Assembly (NCBI GenBank): GCA_019634575.1
Contig: JAHCAY010000001.1
Coordinates: 868,001-932,000, forward strand
Length of the DNA stretch: 64,000 nucleotides
Direction of reading: 5' to 3'
DNA from: Candidatus Didemnitutus sp.
GTDB taxonomy: Bacteria; Verrucomicrobiota; Verrucomicrobiia; Opitutales; Opitutaceae
Shown: positions 35,516-46,759 of the stretch, piece by piece
Layout of the letters: every line of letters begins with the position of its first letter
How positions within the stretch are numbered: the first letter of the stretch is position 1
Program-made: the position numbers and the translations under genes
The notes under the pieces: model-generated
Database searches by the model: none
The model's input: the letters and a program-made list of their open reading frames with translations, nothing else
Told to the model about the DNA's origin: nothing

Positions 35516-35635
35516 GATTTTGGATTTTGGTATTTCGATTTTAGATTGAGCTCTGATCCAGGCATTCCGATGTCCGTGACCAAGCCCGCGATAGCGCCTG
35601 CCCAATCCCAAATCCAAAATCCGAAATCCAAAATC
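35516..35635. repeat. AT-rich inverted repeat spanning the dksA-like/lspA junction
   Basis: GATTTTGGATTTTGGTATTT (35516 on) is approximately complementary to AAATCCAAAATCCGAAATCC (35610 on). The right arm lies inside the lspA reading frame and encodes QSQIQNPKSKIE. The composition is far from the local GC-rich background. Confidence 0.8.
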
Positions 35636-36127
35636 GAGCGCACCCTCGCCTATCGCCGCCTCTGGCTTGTCGCGTTCGGTGTCTACGTGCTCGACCAGCT
35701 CACGAAGCTGGCGATTGAGGCGCGTCTGCCCTACCCGACTTACGGCCCACCCGCGCACGTCCCGGTTATCGACGGGTTCTTCAACCTCGTGCACGTCGGC
35801 AACACCGGCGCGGCTTGGAGCATTCTCAGCGGTCGCGGCCACTGGCTCGGCCTGCTCGCCGTCGCGACCCTGATCGCGATCTATTTCTGGCGCCACACGC
35901 TCGGGCTGCGCAACGGCATCGTGCAACTCTGCTTCGGCGGACTCTGCGGCGGCACCGTCGGCAACCTCACCGACCGCCTCCGCGTCGGCCACGTGGTCGA
36001 CTTCCTCGACTTCCATTTCGGCAGCTACATCTACCCGTCGTTCAACGTCGCCGACATGGGCATCGTGTGCGGCGTCTTCGGCTACATTCTCTGGTCGTTG
36101 AAGCAACCGGCGGAATCCGGGCGGTAG
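35570..36127 (+). CDS. lspA: Lipoprotein signal peptidase II
   Basis: 185 residues. Inner-membrane aspartyl protease that removes signal peptides from prolipoproteins. Four transmembrane segments are visible; the catalytic Asp residues are in GNLTDRLRVGHVVDFLDF and FNVADMGI. The first about 27 residues precede the first helix (RLWLVAFGVYVLDQLTKLAI) and come from an AT-rich repeat. No ATG, GTG or TTG start lies between codon 3 and helix 1, so this extension must be translated. Adjacent ileS is a common partner. The stop lies within a REP-like element. Confidence 0.93.
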   Translation: MSVTKPAIAPAQSQIQNPKSKIERTLAYRRLWLVAFGVYVLDQLTKLAIEARLPYPTYGPPAHVPVIDGFFNLVHVGNTGAAWSILSGRGHWLGLLAVATLIAIYFWRHTLGLRNGIVQLCFGGLCGGTVGNLTDRLRVGHVVDFLDFHFGSYIYPSFNVADMGIVCGVFGYILWSLKQPAESGR

Positions 36128-36180
36128 GGCGCCGACTCCGTTCCGCTCCGAGCGGCGGCGAAGGGACTCGCCGCCCTACC
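36123..36180. repeat. REP-like palindrome, family E, overlapping the lspA stop
   Basis: GGTAGGGCGCCGACTCCGTT at the left pairs imperfectly with CTCGCCGCCCTACC at the right end. It lies between convergent lspA and yicC, and the TAG of GGTAGGG serves as the lspA stop codon. Confidence 0.8.
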
Positions 36181-37044
36181 TCATTCCACGTTCGCCATCT
36201 GCTCGCGCACACGCTCGAGCTCGTTCTTGCACTCGATCACGCGCTGGCTGATTTGCAGGTCGTTCGCCTTGCTGCCGATGGTGTGAATCTCGCGACCGAT
36301 CTCCTGGATGATGAACTCCGCCTTGCGGCCCACTTCACCTTCCGAGCGCAACAGCTCCCTGAGTTGGCCGAAATGGCTCCGCAGCCGCGTGATTTCCTCC
36401 GTCACGTCGCAACGGTCGGCGAACAACGCCACCTCCTTGAGCACGCGCTCGTCGCTGACGTCCAGCTCGAGCCCCGCCGCGCGCAAGCGCTGCATCAGCT
36501 GCTCACGGTAGCCCGGCGCCACATGCGGGGCACGCTGCGCGATCGCCTCGACGTGCCCGTGCAGTTTTTCGATCCGCCCGAGAAAATCCACCAGCAGCGC
36601 CTCGCCCTCCTTCGCGCGCATCGCCCCGAGCCCGCGCAATGCCGCCAACAACGCCTGCTCCACCGCCGGCCACGCCTGCTCCACCGTGCCGAGCTTGCCG
36701 CCGCCGCCCTGCGAACTGGCGATCTCCCAGAGCAACTCCGCCGTCGGCGCGAACGGCACGCCGCGCGCCTGCGCCAGCGAGCGCAGCCGATCCAGCGTTT
36801 CCGTGATGGCCTCCTCGTCCCAACCGGCCTCGAATCCGCCGGTCACTTCCACGACGACGTGGACCTTGCCGCGCACGACGACTTTGCGCACGGCCTCCGC
36901 CACGGCGGACTCCATCGCATCCCAGGCGTCGGGCAGGGCCATCGTGAGGTCGAGGCCGCGCCGATTGACCGAGTTCACCTGCACGGTGATCGCGTGTGTG
37001 CCGAACTGGGCGGATCCGCGGCCGAAGCCGGTCATCGAATTCAT
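36181..37044 (-). CDS. yicC: YicC-family endoribonuclease
   Basis: 287 residues, usual length. MNSMTGFGRGSAQFGTHAIT and VNSVNRRGLDLTMALPDAW at the N-terminus and KSNDLQISQ-like plus ELERVREQMANVE at the C-terminus define the family; the second block here reads SKANDLQISQRVIECKNELE. YicC acts as an endoribonuclease linked to RNA turnover. Unlike most genes here it has GGAG seven bases before its ATG. It lies downstream of trpB on the same strand. Confidence 0.92.
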   Translation of the reverse strand: MNSMTGFGRGSAQFGTHAITVQVNSVNRRGLDLTMALPDAWDAMESAVAEAVRKVVVRGKVHVVVEVTGGFEAGWDEEAITETLDRLRSLAQARGVPFAPTAELLWEIASSQGGGGKLGTVEQAWPAVEQALLAALRGLGAMRAKEGEALLVDFLGRIEKLHGHVEAIAQRAPHVAPGYREQLMQRLRAAGLELDVSDERVLKEVALFADRCDVTEEITRLRSHFGQLRELLRSEGEVGRKAEFIIQEIGREIHTIGSKANDLQISQRVIECKNELERVREQMANVE

Positions 37045-37108
37045 GACCGAACTCCAACCTCCAAATCCGGAAAGGCCAAAGCAAAAACCAACCGCCGGCC
37101 TGGCACCA

Positions 37109-38323
37109 TCAGCCCAGCATCCGCTGGACCTGCTGCACGTCCTTGTCGCCGCGGCCGCTGAGATTCACGACGAGGATTTGCCCGGGCTTCATCTCCTTCG
37201 CGCGCTTCACGGCGTAGACGAGCGCGTGCGTCGATTCGAGCGCGGGGATGATGCCTTCGAGGCGCGAGCACAGCTGGAACGCCGCGAGCACCTCGTCGTC
37301 GGTCGCGTAGGCGAATTGGATGCGGTTGAGGTCGCGATAAAACGCGTGCTCCGGTCCGATCGCGGCGTAGTCGAGTCCCGCGCTCACGGAGTGCGTCAGC
37401 TCGATCTGTCCGTCCTCGTTCTGGAGAATGTAGGTCTTGCCGCCCTGCAACACGCCGAGCCGGCCGCCTTCGAAGCGCGCCGCGTGCTCGCCTTTGCGGA
37501 TGCCACGGCCGCCGGCTTCGACGCCGGTCAGCGTCACACCGGTGTCGTCGAGAAATTCGAAGAACGCACCGATCGCGTTCGAGCCGCCGCCCACGCACGC
37601 GACGATCTCGTCCGGCAGCCGGCCCTCGCGCGCGAGGATCTGTTCTTTCAATTCGAGACCGATCACGCGGTGAAAATCGCGCACCATCATCGGATACGGA
37701 TGCGAACCCAGCGCAGAGCCGAGAATGTAGTGCGTGTTGCGCACATTCGTCACCCAGTCGCGCATCGCTTCGTTCACGGCGTCCTTGAGGGTCTTCTGGC
37801 CGGACTCGACCGCGACGACCTTCGCGCCCATCAGGCGCATGCGAAAGACATTCAGCGCCTGCCGCTCCATGTCGACCGCGCCCATGTAGACCGTGCAATC
37901 GAGACCGAACTTCGCGCACACCGCCGCGGTCGCGACGCCGTGCTGGCCCGCGCCGGTCTCAGCGATGATGCGCTTCTTGCCCATGCGCAGCGCGAGCAGC
38001 GCCTGGCCGAGCGCGTTGTTGATCTTGTGCGCACCGGTGTGGAGCAGATCCTCGCGCTTGAAATAGATCTTCGCGCCCCCGCAGTGCTGCGTCAGTCGCT
38101 CCGCAAAATACAACTCGGTCGGACGCCCGGCGAACTCCTTGAGATGCCGCTTCAAGTCCGCCTGAAAACTCGGATCGTCCTTCGCCGCGGCGTAGGCTGC
38201 GGTCAGCTCCTCGAGCGCGGTCATCAGCGTCTCGGGCACGTAGACGCCGCCGTAGGCGCCGAAATGGCCCGACGCGTCGGGTTGGTGGAAGCGCTTTTCG
38301 GACGTGGCGACGGGAGCGGACAT
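37109..38323 (-). CDS. trpB: Tryptophan synthase beta chain
   Basis: 404 residues. PLP enzyme that joins indole and serine. ATG 38323 gives [34 protein letters not shown] follows. The PLP lysine is in [20 protein letters not shown], and [22 protein letters not shown] and LSGRGDKD are the family blocks. trpA is not in the window, nor any other trp gene. It is 62 bases downstream of a TPR membrane-protein gene. Confidence 0.96.
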   Translation of the reverse strand: MSAPVATSEKRFHQPDASGHFGAYGGVYVPETLMTALEELTAAYAAAKDDPSFQADLKRHLKEFAGRPTELYFAERLTQHCGGAKIYFKREDLLHTGAHKINNALGQALLALRMGKKRIIAETGAGQHGVATAAVCAKFGLDCTVYMGAVDMERQALNVFRMRLMGAKVVAVESGQKTLKDAVNEAMRDWVTNVRNTHYILGSALGSHPYPMMVRDFHRVIGLELKEQILAREGRLPDEIVACVGGGSNAIGAFFEFLDDTGVTLTGVEAGGRGIRKGEHAARFEGGRLGVLQGGKTYILQNEDGQIELTHSVSAGLDYAAIGPEHAFYRDLNRIQFAYATDDEVLAAFQLCSRLEGIIPALESTHALVYAVKRAKEMKPGQILVVNLSGRGDKDVQQVQRMLG

Positions 38324-38385
38324 CGGGCCAACGGGTAGGCTCGGGACCGGCAAACGCAAACGCGTTTTCCCGTTATGCCAGTCGC

Positions 38386-39909
38386 TCAGGATTGCGGCGC
38401 GGACACGCGTGCGGCGGCCTCGGGCGGAGCGACGCGCGCCAGCAACGCGAGGATGACTTCGCGCGGCAGCGGAAGGACGTTCAACACGTGCAACGCGGAG
38501 GTCTCCGCGAGGATGTCGCGGGACGTGAAGTCGATCCGCTGGATCGGCGGATACCCCGCGAGCGTCGGCTGCCGCCCGTGACTTTCCCAGTGCTTCGCCT
38601 CGGCCGGCGCGCCGCAGACAACACCCGCCACCCACATCGCCGGACCGTCCACCGCGACCGCGAGCGCATTTTCCCGCCGCGTCCAGTTGCTGAAATCCCG
38701 GAAGCGTCGCGCGTCCGGATGTGCGATGAGCGCCGCCGCAATCCGCTCCGCACGCGCCGGATCGAGGCGCAGCTTGAGCAACCGTTGCCAGATCGCAGCC
38801 GTGCCGACATCGTCCCCGATCGTGGCGGCGAGCTCGAACTGTGTGAGCGCGTGCTCGAACTCCCCGAGCACCGGTCCGTAGAAATCGAGCAGCGTCTGCG
38901 CCGCCCCCGCGTCGCCGATTTCCGCGCAGCGCAGCACCTGGAATCGGACGTAGAACGGATTGTGCGGCCCGCGATACGGCGACGCGAGCAGCGCGCGCGC
39001 CTGTGCGAGCTGTCCCGCGCGCACGGCGAGCTCGGCCCGCATCAGCGTTTGCGCATGCGGTGCGAGGAGTTTGAGGCGCGGCTCCCATTCCGGTTTCTGC
39101 CGCGCCAATTCCGCCGCCTCCGCTCCGCGCACGCCCAACAATGCCGCGCGCACCCACACTGCGGCGTGCGCCTGGTCCGCCTGTGCCCGCGCCAGGCTGA
39201 AGCCCACGAGTGGCGCGAGGCGATAGAGCGAGAGCAACGTATCGTGGTAGACCACTGCGGTGCGGTCCGCGTTCGCCGGGAACCGCGTGAGCAGCCGCGC
39301 GAATTGCGCGTCCGCCGCGAGGAAGCTGCCTTGGAACATCGCGATCTGCGCGAGCATGAGCGAGGCGGGATAGTTGGACGGATCGCGCTCCTGCGCGGAC
39401 AACAGCGCGAGGTGGGCCTCGCTCAACCGACCACCAAGAAATGCCTCGCTCGCCCGCTCCAACATCCGTTGCGCCTGCGCGGGCCGGATCTCCGGCCAGC
39501 GCGAAGGCAACGCGACCTGCCAATAGTTCACCGGCACGCGGCCGATGACGCGCAGCACGGTGAAGCCCACGAGCGTCGCTCCCATGTAGGCTCCGAGCGC
39601 GACTGCGAGCAAACCCAGCACGACGCGGCCCCAGAACGGCCGCACCTGCGTCGCCGGCACGGAGCACACCCAGCCCTCGTCGGTGCCGAAGAGCAGCGGA
39701 CAAACGCGCCGGAAGCGCTCCGGCTCGTTCCAGCCGAGCACCGCGTCGCAGCCGACCATCCGGCCGCGTCCGTGATCGCTTTCGTTCTGGCAGGGACAGC
39801 GAGTGCGCCGCCCGCGCAGGACGTAGGCGCTCTTGCGGGTGTTCCAATAAAACGCGGCTACGACCAAACGCACGCAGTCGGCCAGCCAGCGGGAAAAACG
39901 TCGCAGCAT
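38386..39909 (-). CDS. TPR-type membrane protein with Cys-rich N-terminus
   Basis: 507 residues, no named family. The N-terminus has a helix ([11 protein letters not shown]), then Cys residues spaced as [16 protein letters not shown] and RRVCPLLFG, resembling a small zinc-binding unit, and another transmembrane helix ([20 protein letters not shown]). From about residue 150 the sequence is alpha-solenoid with TPR-like repeats ([20 protein letters not shown]). It starts 10 bases after the PEP-CTERM gene on the same strand, so the two are probably one operon. Possible role: envelope assembly or regulation linked to that protein. Confidence 0.65.
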   Translation of the reverse strand: MLRRFSRWLADCVRLVVAAFYWNTRKSAYVLRGRRTRCPCQNESDHGRGRMVGCDAVLGWNEPERFRRVCPLLFGTDEGWVCSVPATQVRPFWGRVVLGLLAVALGAYMGATLVGFTVLRVIGRVPVNYWQVALPSRWPEIRPAQAQRMLERASEAFLGGRLSEAHLALLSAQERDPSNYPASLMLAQIAMFQGSFLAADAQFARLLTRFPANADRTAVVYHDTLLSLYRLAPLVGFSLARAQADQAHAAVWVRAALLGVRGAEAAELARQKPEWEPRLKLLAPHAQTLMRAELAVRAGQLAQARALLASPYRGPHNPFYVRFQVLRCAEIGDAGAAQTLLDFYGPVLGEFEHALTQFELAATIGDDVGTAAIWQRLLKLRLDPARAERIAAALIAHPDARRFRDFSNWTRRENALAVAVDGPAMWVAGVVCGAPAEAKHWESHGRQPTLAGYPPIQRIDFTSRDILAETSALHVLNVLPLPREVILALLARVAPPEAAARVSAPQS

Positions 39910-39919
39910 GCTGCGCGAC

Positions 39920-40870
39920 TCAGCGGCGACGCGCAGCGAGACGCTGGCGCCGATAGGCGACCACTCCGCCGGCGAGCAGAAGCGCGCCGAGTTGCGCGTA
40001 GGTTGCCGGCTCCGGCACGCGGCCGAAGGCGTCGATCTGCGGCGTGATCGCGCCGAGGTCCGCCCAGGTCGCGGTGTTCTCCGGTGTGCCGTTGGTGAGT
40101 GCGGCCTTGCTGGCGCCGAAGAGGTCCTGGTTGAGCGCGTTCAGTTGCGTGCTGGTGAACGCGATGTAGGAAATCTTGGTCGTGTAGTCGTAGACGAAAT
40201 TCGAAAACGCCGGTCCTGCATAGGCACGGATGCCGGCCTGCATGTTCGCAAAGCTCACGGCGAAGGTCAGCCATGAGTCCTGCGTGCCGGCGAAATTGAA
40301 GCCGTCGTTTGTGGCCTGAAGATCGTAGGTCGTGTTGACCGTGAGGCTGACCGCCGTGGTTTGGTTCGTGTCGATCGTCCACGTCGTCGTGCTGGGACCG
40401 GTGTTGGCGCCGGCCCCGGGCGTGCCGAAGTAGACCGTGCGCGCGCGGTTGTTCACGTTGCCCGAGCCTTCGGACATCACCATCATGACATCGACCGAGC
40501 CGTTGCCATCGAGATCGAGGCCGAGGCCGGCATTGCCGCCGTTGCCGCCGAACTTGTCCGCCCCGGAATAATCGTCGAAGCGGAACCGCCAAGCCACGTA
40601 GTCAGTGCCGCCGATCGTGCCGGCGGTCTGCTGCATGCCGTAATGGGTCGCGTCGCCCACATAGTCGTCCGTATGCTGGCCTGTCTGTTGATCGTTCTGC
40701 GGGTCGGTCATCACCGCTCCCGCGCCGGTATACCAGGCGTTCCAGCCGGTGGAGCTCGTCGAAGTGACGCTGATCGCCGACTGAGCGCGGACCACGCTTG
40801 CGCCAGCCCAAACCGCCACTCCACCAAGGAGTATGCGGGCCATGCGGCGGGCAGCGTGGGTGAAATTCAT
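39920..40870 (-). CDS. PEP-CTERM sorting-domain protein
   Basis: 316 residues. Signal peptide (ARRMARILLGGVAVWAGASV, cleaved near RAQ) and a C-terminal sorting signal: VPEPATYAQLGALLLAGG, a hydrophobic stretch and the basic end YRRQRLAARRR. The middle is beta-rich and polar, with GLGLDLDGNGSVDVMM, a calcium-loop-like Asp/Asn segment. In other bacteria such signals are processed by an exosortase for export to the surface or exopolysaccharide. No exosortase lies in the window. Confidence 0.9.
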   Translation of the reverse strand: MNFTHAARRMARILLGGVAVWAGASVVRAQSAISVTSTSSTGWNAWYTGAGAVMTDPQNDQQTGQHTDDYVGDATHYGMQQTAGTIGGTDYVAWRFRFDDYSGADKFGGNGGNAGLGLDLDGNGSVDVMMVMSEGSGNVNNRARTVYFGTPGAGANTGPSTTTWTIDTNQTTAVSLTVNTTYDLQATNDGFNFAGTQDSWLTFAVSFANMQAGIRAYAGPAFSNFVYDYTTKISYIAFTSTQLNALNQDLFGASKAALTNGTPENTATWADLGAITPQIDAFGRVPEPATYAQLGALLLAGGVVAYRRQRLAARRR

Positions 40871-40930
40871 CCTGCCGCAGAAGTGGCAGGTTTTCCCCCC
40901 ACTTGAAAACCACGCATGTGCACATGGCCA

Positions 40931-40955
40931 CTAGGCCCTATTCGTTAGGGCCTAG
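40931..40955 (-). terminator. Perfect hairpin downstream of the SpoIIE phosphatase gene
   Basis: CTAGGCCCTA (40931-40940) and TAGGGCCTAG (40946-40955) form a 10-bp perfect stem with a 5-base loop TTCGT. It lies 150 bases after the end of the phosphatase gene and 61 bases before the PEP-CTERM start, so it may terminate the former. There is no T tract. Confidence 0.5.
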
Positions 40956-41104
40956 GATCGGCCGGCCAATCACCGAGCGCCGAGTCCGGCGTGCGCCGCG
41001 GTATGCCTACCGAGTGTCCCAGCGCGCGACATCCCGCAACGACACCGCAGACAAAGGGAGCAATGCGCGAGGCCGCGCATTTTGCCGCCGCACTCCGGCT
41101 CGCT

Positions 41105-42538
41105 TCAGACGCGGTGGCGAATCGTGAGCAGCGTGAAATCGTCCCGCGGTTCGCCGCGACTGAAGCTGCTGACGGCCTTCATGATTGCCGTGTTCACGAT
41201 GGCCGCGGATTGGTCGCGGTTGGCCCGCACGGTGTCGGCGAGACGTGCATTGCCGAACTCGCGACCGTCCTCGTTCGGAGCTTCGGTCAGTCCGTCGGTG
41301 AAGAGGACCAGTGTGCCGCCGACGCCGAAGCCCACTTCGCGGTCGGCGATGACGGCATCGAACACGTCGCTGTCCACCAACCCGAGCGGCATGCCCTCGG
41401 AACCAACAAACTCGTGCCAGAACTCCGCTCCCACCGTCCGCACCAGCAACGGCAACTCGTGTCCGGCGCGGGCGAAAACCAAATACGACCGGGCCGCGTC
41501 GATGATCGCGTAGGTCATCGTCACATACATCCCGGCGCGGATGTCGGGCGAAAGCCCGCGATTCAACTCGCGCAACGCCGCCGCCGGCGACGCGTGGTGC
41601 GGCGCGACCGCGCGCAGCTGCGTGCGGCAGATCGCCATGAGCAGCGACGCCGAAATGCCCTTGCCCGAGACGTCCGCCACCGCGACGCCCAGCCGACCGC
41701 CCTCGAGCGGAAACACGTCGTAGAAATCGCCACCGACCTTCTGCGCTGTCATGTAGCGCGCGTCGATTTCGAGGCCCGGCACCAGCGGCATCTCGCGCGG
41801 CAGGAGCATCTGCTGCACGTCGCTCGCGAGCGTGAGATCGAGATCGATGCGCTGCTTCTCGACTTGGAGCGCGACGAAATCGGCGTTGTGCACCGCGAGA
41901 CCGGCCTGTTCGGCGAGCGTTTCCACGAGCGAATAGTCCGTGCCGGTGAAGGGCAGTCCGTCGGCCGCGTTGCACACGCAGAGCACGCCGATGAGGTTTT
42001 CGCGCACCATGATCGGCGCGGCGATGACGGAGCGCACCACCAGTGCGGGATCGTCGTGCTTCACGACGCGCGCATCGCCGGGCGCGTTGACGACGAGTTC
42101 GCCGCGCCCGGTCGCCGCGACACGGCCCACGATGCCCTCGCCCACCGGGAACGACTCGGAGCGCAACACCTGCTCGATGAACTTCGCGCGCGAGCCCATC
42201 TGCATGCGCTGCGTGTCGGGGATCGGCCGGTGCGGCGGGAAGAGACCCTCGACCGCGACGCCGCGCATCATGTCGTCTGCGCCCTTTTCGAAAATGCACG
42301 CGCTGAGCGCGCCGGTGCTGAGGATGGAGGCGTGCACGATGCGCTGGAAAAGCTCGTCGCGCGAGAGCCGCTCGCCCACCGCGTCGACCATCGTGTGCAT
42401 GTAATCGAGCACGATCTGCCGCTCCTCGAGCAGCGACGTCTTCTCCTCCTCCAGCCGCGCCGCCTGGCGGTTCGCCCGCCAATAGAAGGCGTAGACGAGC
42501 ATCGCACCGGCCATCGCGCCGAGGAGGAACAACATCAT
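41105..42538 (-). CDS. GAF-SpoIIE (PP2C-type) serine phosphatase
   Basis: 477 residues. An N-terminal membrane helix (MMLFLLGAMAGAMLVYAFYW), a coiled coil (about 25-45), a GAF-like sensor domain (about 50-220; VRSVIAAPIMVRENLIGVLC) and a C-terminal SpoIIE/RsbU phosphatase with QKVGGDFYDVFPLEGG, VADVSGKGISASLLMA and TDGLTEAPNEDG, which carry metal-binding Asp residues. Such enzymes dephosphorylate STAS anti-anti-sigma factors. The STAS gene lies immediately upstream on the same strand. Confidence 0.92.
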   Translation of the reverse strand: MMLFLLGAMAGAMLVYAFYWRANRQAARLEEEKTSLLEERQIVLDYMHTMVDAVGERLSRDELFQRIVHASILSTGALSACIFEKGADDMMRGVAVEGLFPPHRPIPDTQRMQMGSRAKFIEQVLRSESFPVGEGIVGRVAATGRGELVVNAPGDARVVKHDDPALVVRSVIAAPIMVRENLIGVLCVCNAADGLPFTGTDYSLVETLAEQAGLAVHNADFVALQVEKQRIDLDLTLASDVQQMLLPREMPLVPGLEIDARYMTAQKVGGDFYDVFPLEGGRLGVAVADVSGKGISASLLMAICRTQLRAVAPHHASPAAALRELNRGLSPDIRAGMYVTMTYAIIDAARSYLVFARAGHELPLLVRTVGAEFWHEFVGSEGMPLGLVDSDVFDAVIADREVGFGVGGTLVLFTDGLTEAPNEDGREFGNARLADTVRANRDQSAAIVNTAIMKAVSSFSRGEPRDDFTLLTIRHRV

Positions 42539-42599
42539 GGTCCGGACAAATTGAAACCCCCGCGCCGCAAAGCCCAGCCGATTTCAGCGATCGGCACCT

Positions 42600-42676
42600 G
42601 GTAGCCCGCGAGCTCCGGGCGCGGGTCCCAAGACGCGTAAATACGAAACCCGTCCTCGGAGAGGACGGGCTACCTC
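42600..42676. repeat. Inverted REP-like pair, family A variant
   Basis: GGTAGCCCGCGAGCTCCGGG at the left and TCGGAGAGGACGGGCTACC at the right. The right arm differs (GTCCTC replaces GCGCCC), a hybrid unit. It occupies the gap between the STAS gene and the phosphatase gene. Confidence 0.8.
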
Positions 42677-42735
42677 AAGAAGCCATGCGTTCGGCTGGTC
42701 GAACGCCCCTTCGCGCCGGGCGAAGACGGGCCTGC

Positions 42736-43251
42736 TTACCGTCCGGTCTCGACCCGGTTGCGCAGGAAGGCGAGCACGTCCTGGAACTTGGCCGCATTGG
42801 CCGAATCCGCGCTGACGAGGTTTTCGTGCGCTTCGAGGACAAGCTTGGCGCTCTCGATCTCGTTTTTCTTGGCCTCGGTCAGCGCCTGCGCCGTCGAACC
42901 GTCGAAGGCGAGATTCGCGACGCCGGAGTCGACCGTGGCGAGGCGGTGGAGGCCGAGATTGCGGATGAGCTCGAGGTTGCGCTCCCCGACGCGCACGAGC
43001 GTCAGACTGCCGGGCGGGCTGAGCTTGCGCATCTGCAACGCGGCGCCGGCGAGGACACCGAGGAAGGTGCTGTCCATGCTCGTGCACGCCTGGAAATCGA
43101 GCGCGAAGCGGGTCTTCCCCTGTCGCACCATCTCGTTGAAGAAATCCTTGAGACAGCCGCTGTTCGTGAACGCCGCGCGACCATCGATGCGGACGAGCAC
43201 CGGGTCCGAGTAGGCGTTGACGAGAAAGACGGGTTTGGCGGAGTCAGGCAT
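42736..43251 (-). CDS. STAS-domain anti-sigma factor antagonist
   Basis: 171 residues. The core STAS fold (RIDGRAAFTNSGCLKDFF, then TRFALDFQACTSMDSTFLGV) contains the conserved Asp-Ser pair DST, where Ser is the usual phosphorylation site. The C-terminal third is a long charged helix beyond a typical STAS domain. Paired with the SpoIIE phosphatase downstream, it suggests partner switching controlled by dephosphorylation. The kinase/anti-sigma factor is not in the window. I chose ATG 43251 because the upstream extension overlaps the aconitase terminator. Confidence 0.85.
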   Translation of the reverse strand: MPDSAKPVFLVNAYSDPVLVRIDGRAAFTNSGCLKDFFNEMVRQGKTRFALDFQACTSMDSTFLGVLAGAALQMRKLSPPGSLTLVRVGERNLELIRNLGLHRLATVDSGVANLAFDGSTAQALTEAKKNEIESAKLVLEAHENLVSADSANAAKFQDVLAFLRNRVETGR

Positions 43252-43262
43252 CCGGAGTGAGG

Positions 43263-43299
43263 AAAAGAGGAAGAGCGCGACGTTCCCGCCGCGCTCTTC
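43263..43299 (-). terminator. Intrinsic terminator of acnA
   Basis: On the minus strand a 10-bp stem GAAGAGCGCG/CGCGCTCTTC with a 10-base loop is followed by CTCTTTTCC. It begins 9 bases after the aconitase stop. Confidence 0.8.
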
Positions 43300-43308
43300 G
43301 TTGCGCAA

Positions 43309-45996
<2,688 letters not shown>

Positions 45997-46019
45997 GGAT
46001 CGAGATCGAAAGTGGACGG

Positions 46020-46050
46020 AAAAACGGCGCGCCCGTCGATGGGCGCGCCG
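46020..46050 (-). terminator. Intrinsic terminator of the peroxiredoxin gene
   Basis: CGGCGCGCCC/GGGCGCGCCG, a perfect 10-bp stem with a 6-base loop, followed on the minus strand by TTTTT. It begins 11 bases after the stop. This is the best-formed terminator in the window. Confidence 0.9.
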
Positions 46051-46060
46051 CAGAGGAAAA

Positions 46061-46534
46061 TCAGGACGCGAGCGCGGCCTTGACCTTGTCGAAGCTCGGG
46101 AGGTCTTTCGGCGTCGGGGTCTGTTCGGCATACTTGACCACGCCATCCTTGCCGATGACGAACGCGGCGCGGGCCGACGTGTCGCCGACGCCGGCGAGGT
46201 TCGGGAACACCACGTCGTAGGCCTTCGTGACGCTCTTATTCAGATCGGAGAGCAGCGTGACCGTGATCTTGTTGGCCTTGGCCCACGCCTCATGCGTGAA
46301 CGGGCTGTCGACGCTGATGCCGTAGACCGCCGCGCCGAGATCGGCGTAGCCGGAAAGGCCGTTCGAGATGTCGCACATCTCCGCCGTGCAGACGCCGGTG
46401 TAGGCCAGCGGGAAAAACAGCAGCACGACCTGCTGCTTGCCGAAGTGGTCGCTGAGCTTGATGTCCTTGAGACCGTCCGCGGTCTTGGTCTTGAGGGTGA
46501 AATCCGGGGCCTTGGTGCCGACTGCGAGAGCCAT
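46061..46534 (-). CDS. Peroxiredoxin (AhpC/TSA superfamily)
   Basis: 157 residues. Thiol peroxidase: peroxidatic Cys in [16 protein letters not shown] with the T-x-x-C motif, followed by [16 protein letters not shown] second Cys (EMC) is four residues on, and no resolving Cys is seen near the C-terminus, so the catalytic class (1-Cys or atypical) is open. It diverges from tyrS, with 225 bases between. Confidence 0.9.
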   Translation of the reverse strand: MALAVGTKAPDFTLKTKTADGLKDIKLSDHFGKQQVVLLFFPLAYTGVCTAEMCDISNGLSGYADLGAAVYGISVDSPFTHEAWAKANKITVTLLSDLNKSVTKAYDVVFPNLAGVGDTSARAAFVIGKDGVVKYAEQTPTPKDLPSFDKVKAALAS

Positions 46535-46759
46535 GGTGGGTGTGGGTTGATGGGTGTTCGAGTGAGCGGGCGCCGTGAGGCGAACCCGCCGCGAAAGAAG
46601 GGCGAAAGTAGAGCCGCGCTCAAGCATGCGGCAACCCCCTTTTCGCCATATGAGCCGGCTTACTTTTTTCGCAGCCTCACCCATAAGTTCCTGTCTTCCG
46701 GCATAGCCAACTCTCCCCTTGCCTCCCGCGCGGCGTCGCCCGTTTACTCGCCCCTCGTC

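Noticed and set aside
38386..39909. Exosortase linked to the PEP-CTERM gene
   Set aside because: The protein has two membrane helices and a TPR solenoid, not the eight-helix Cys/Arg/His fold of exosortases.
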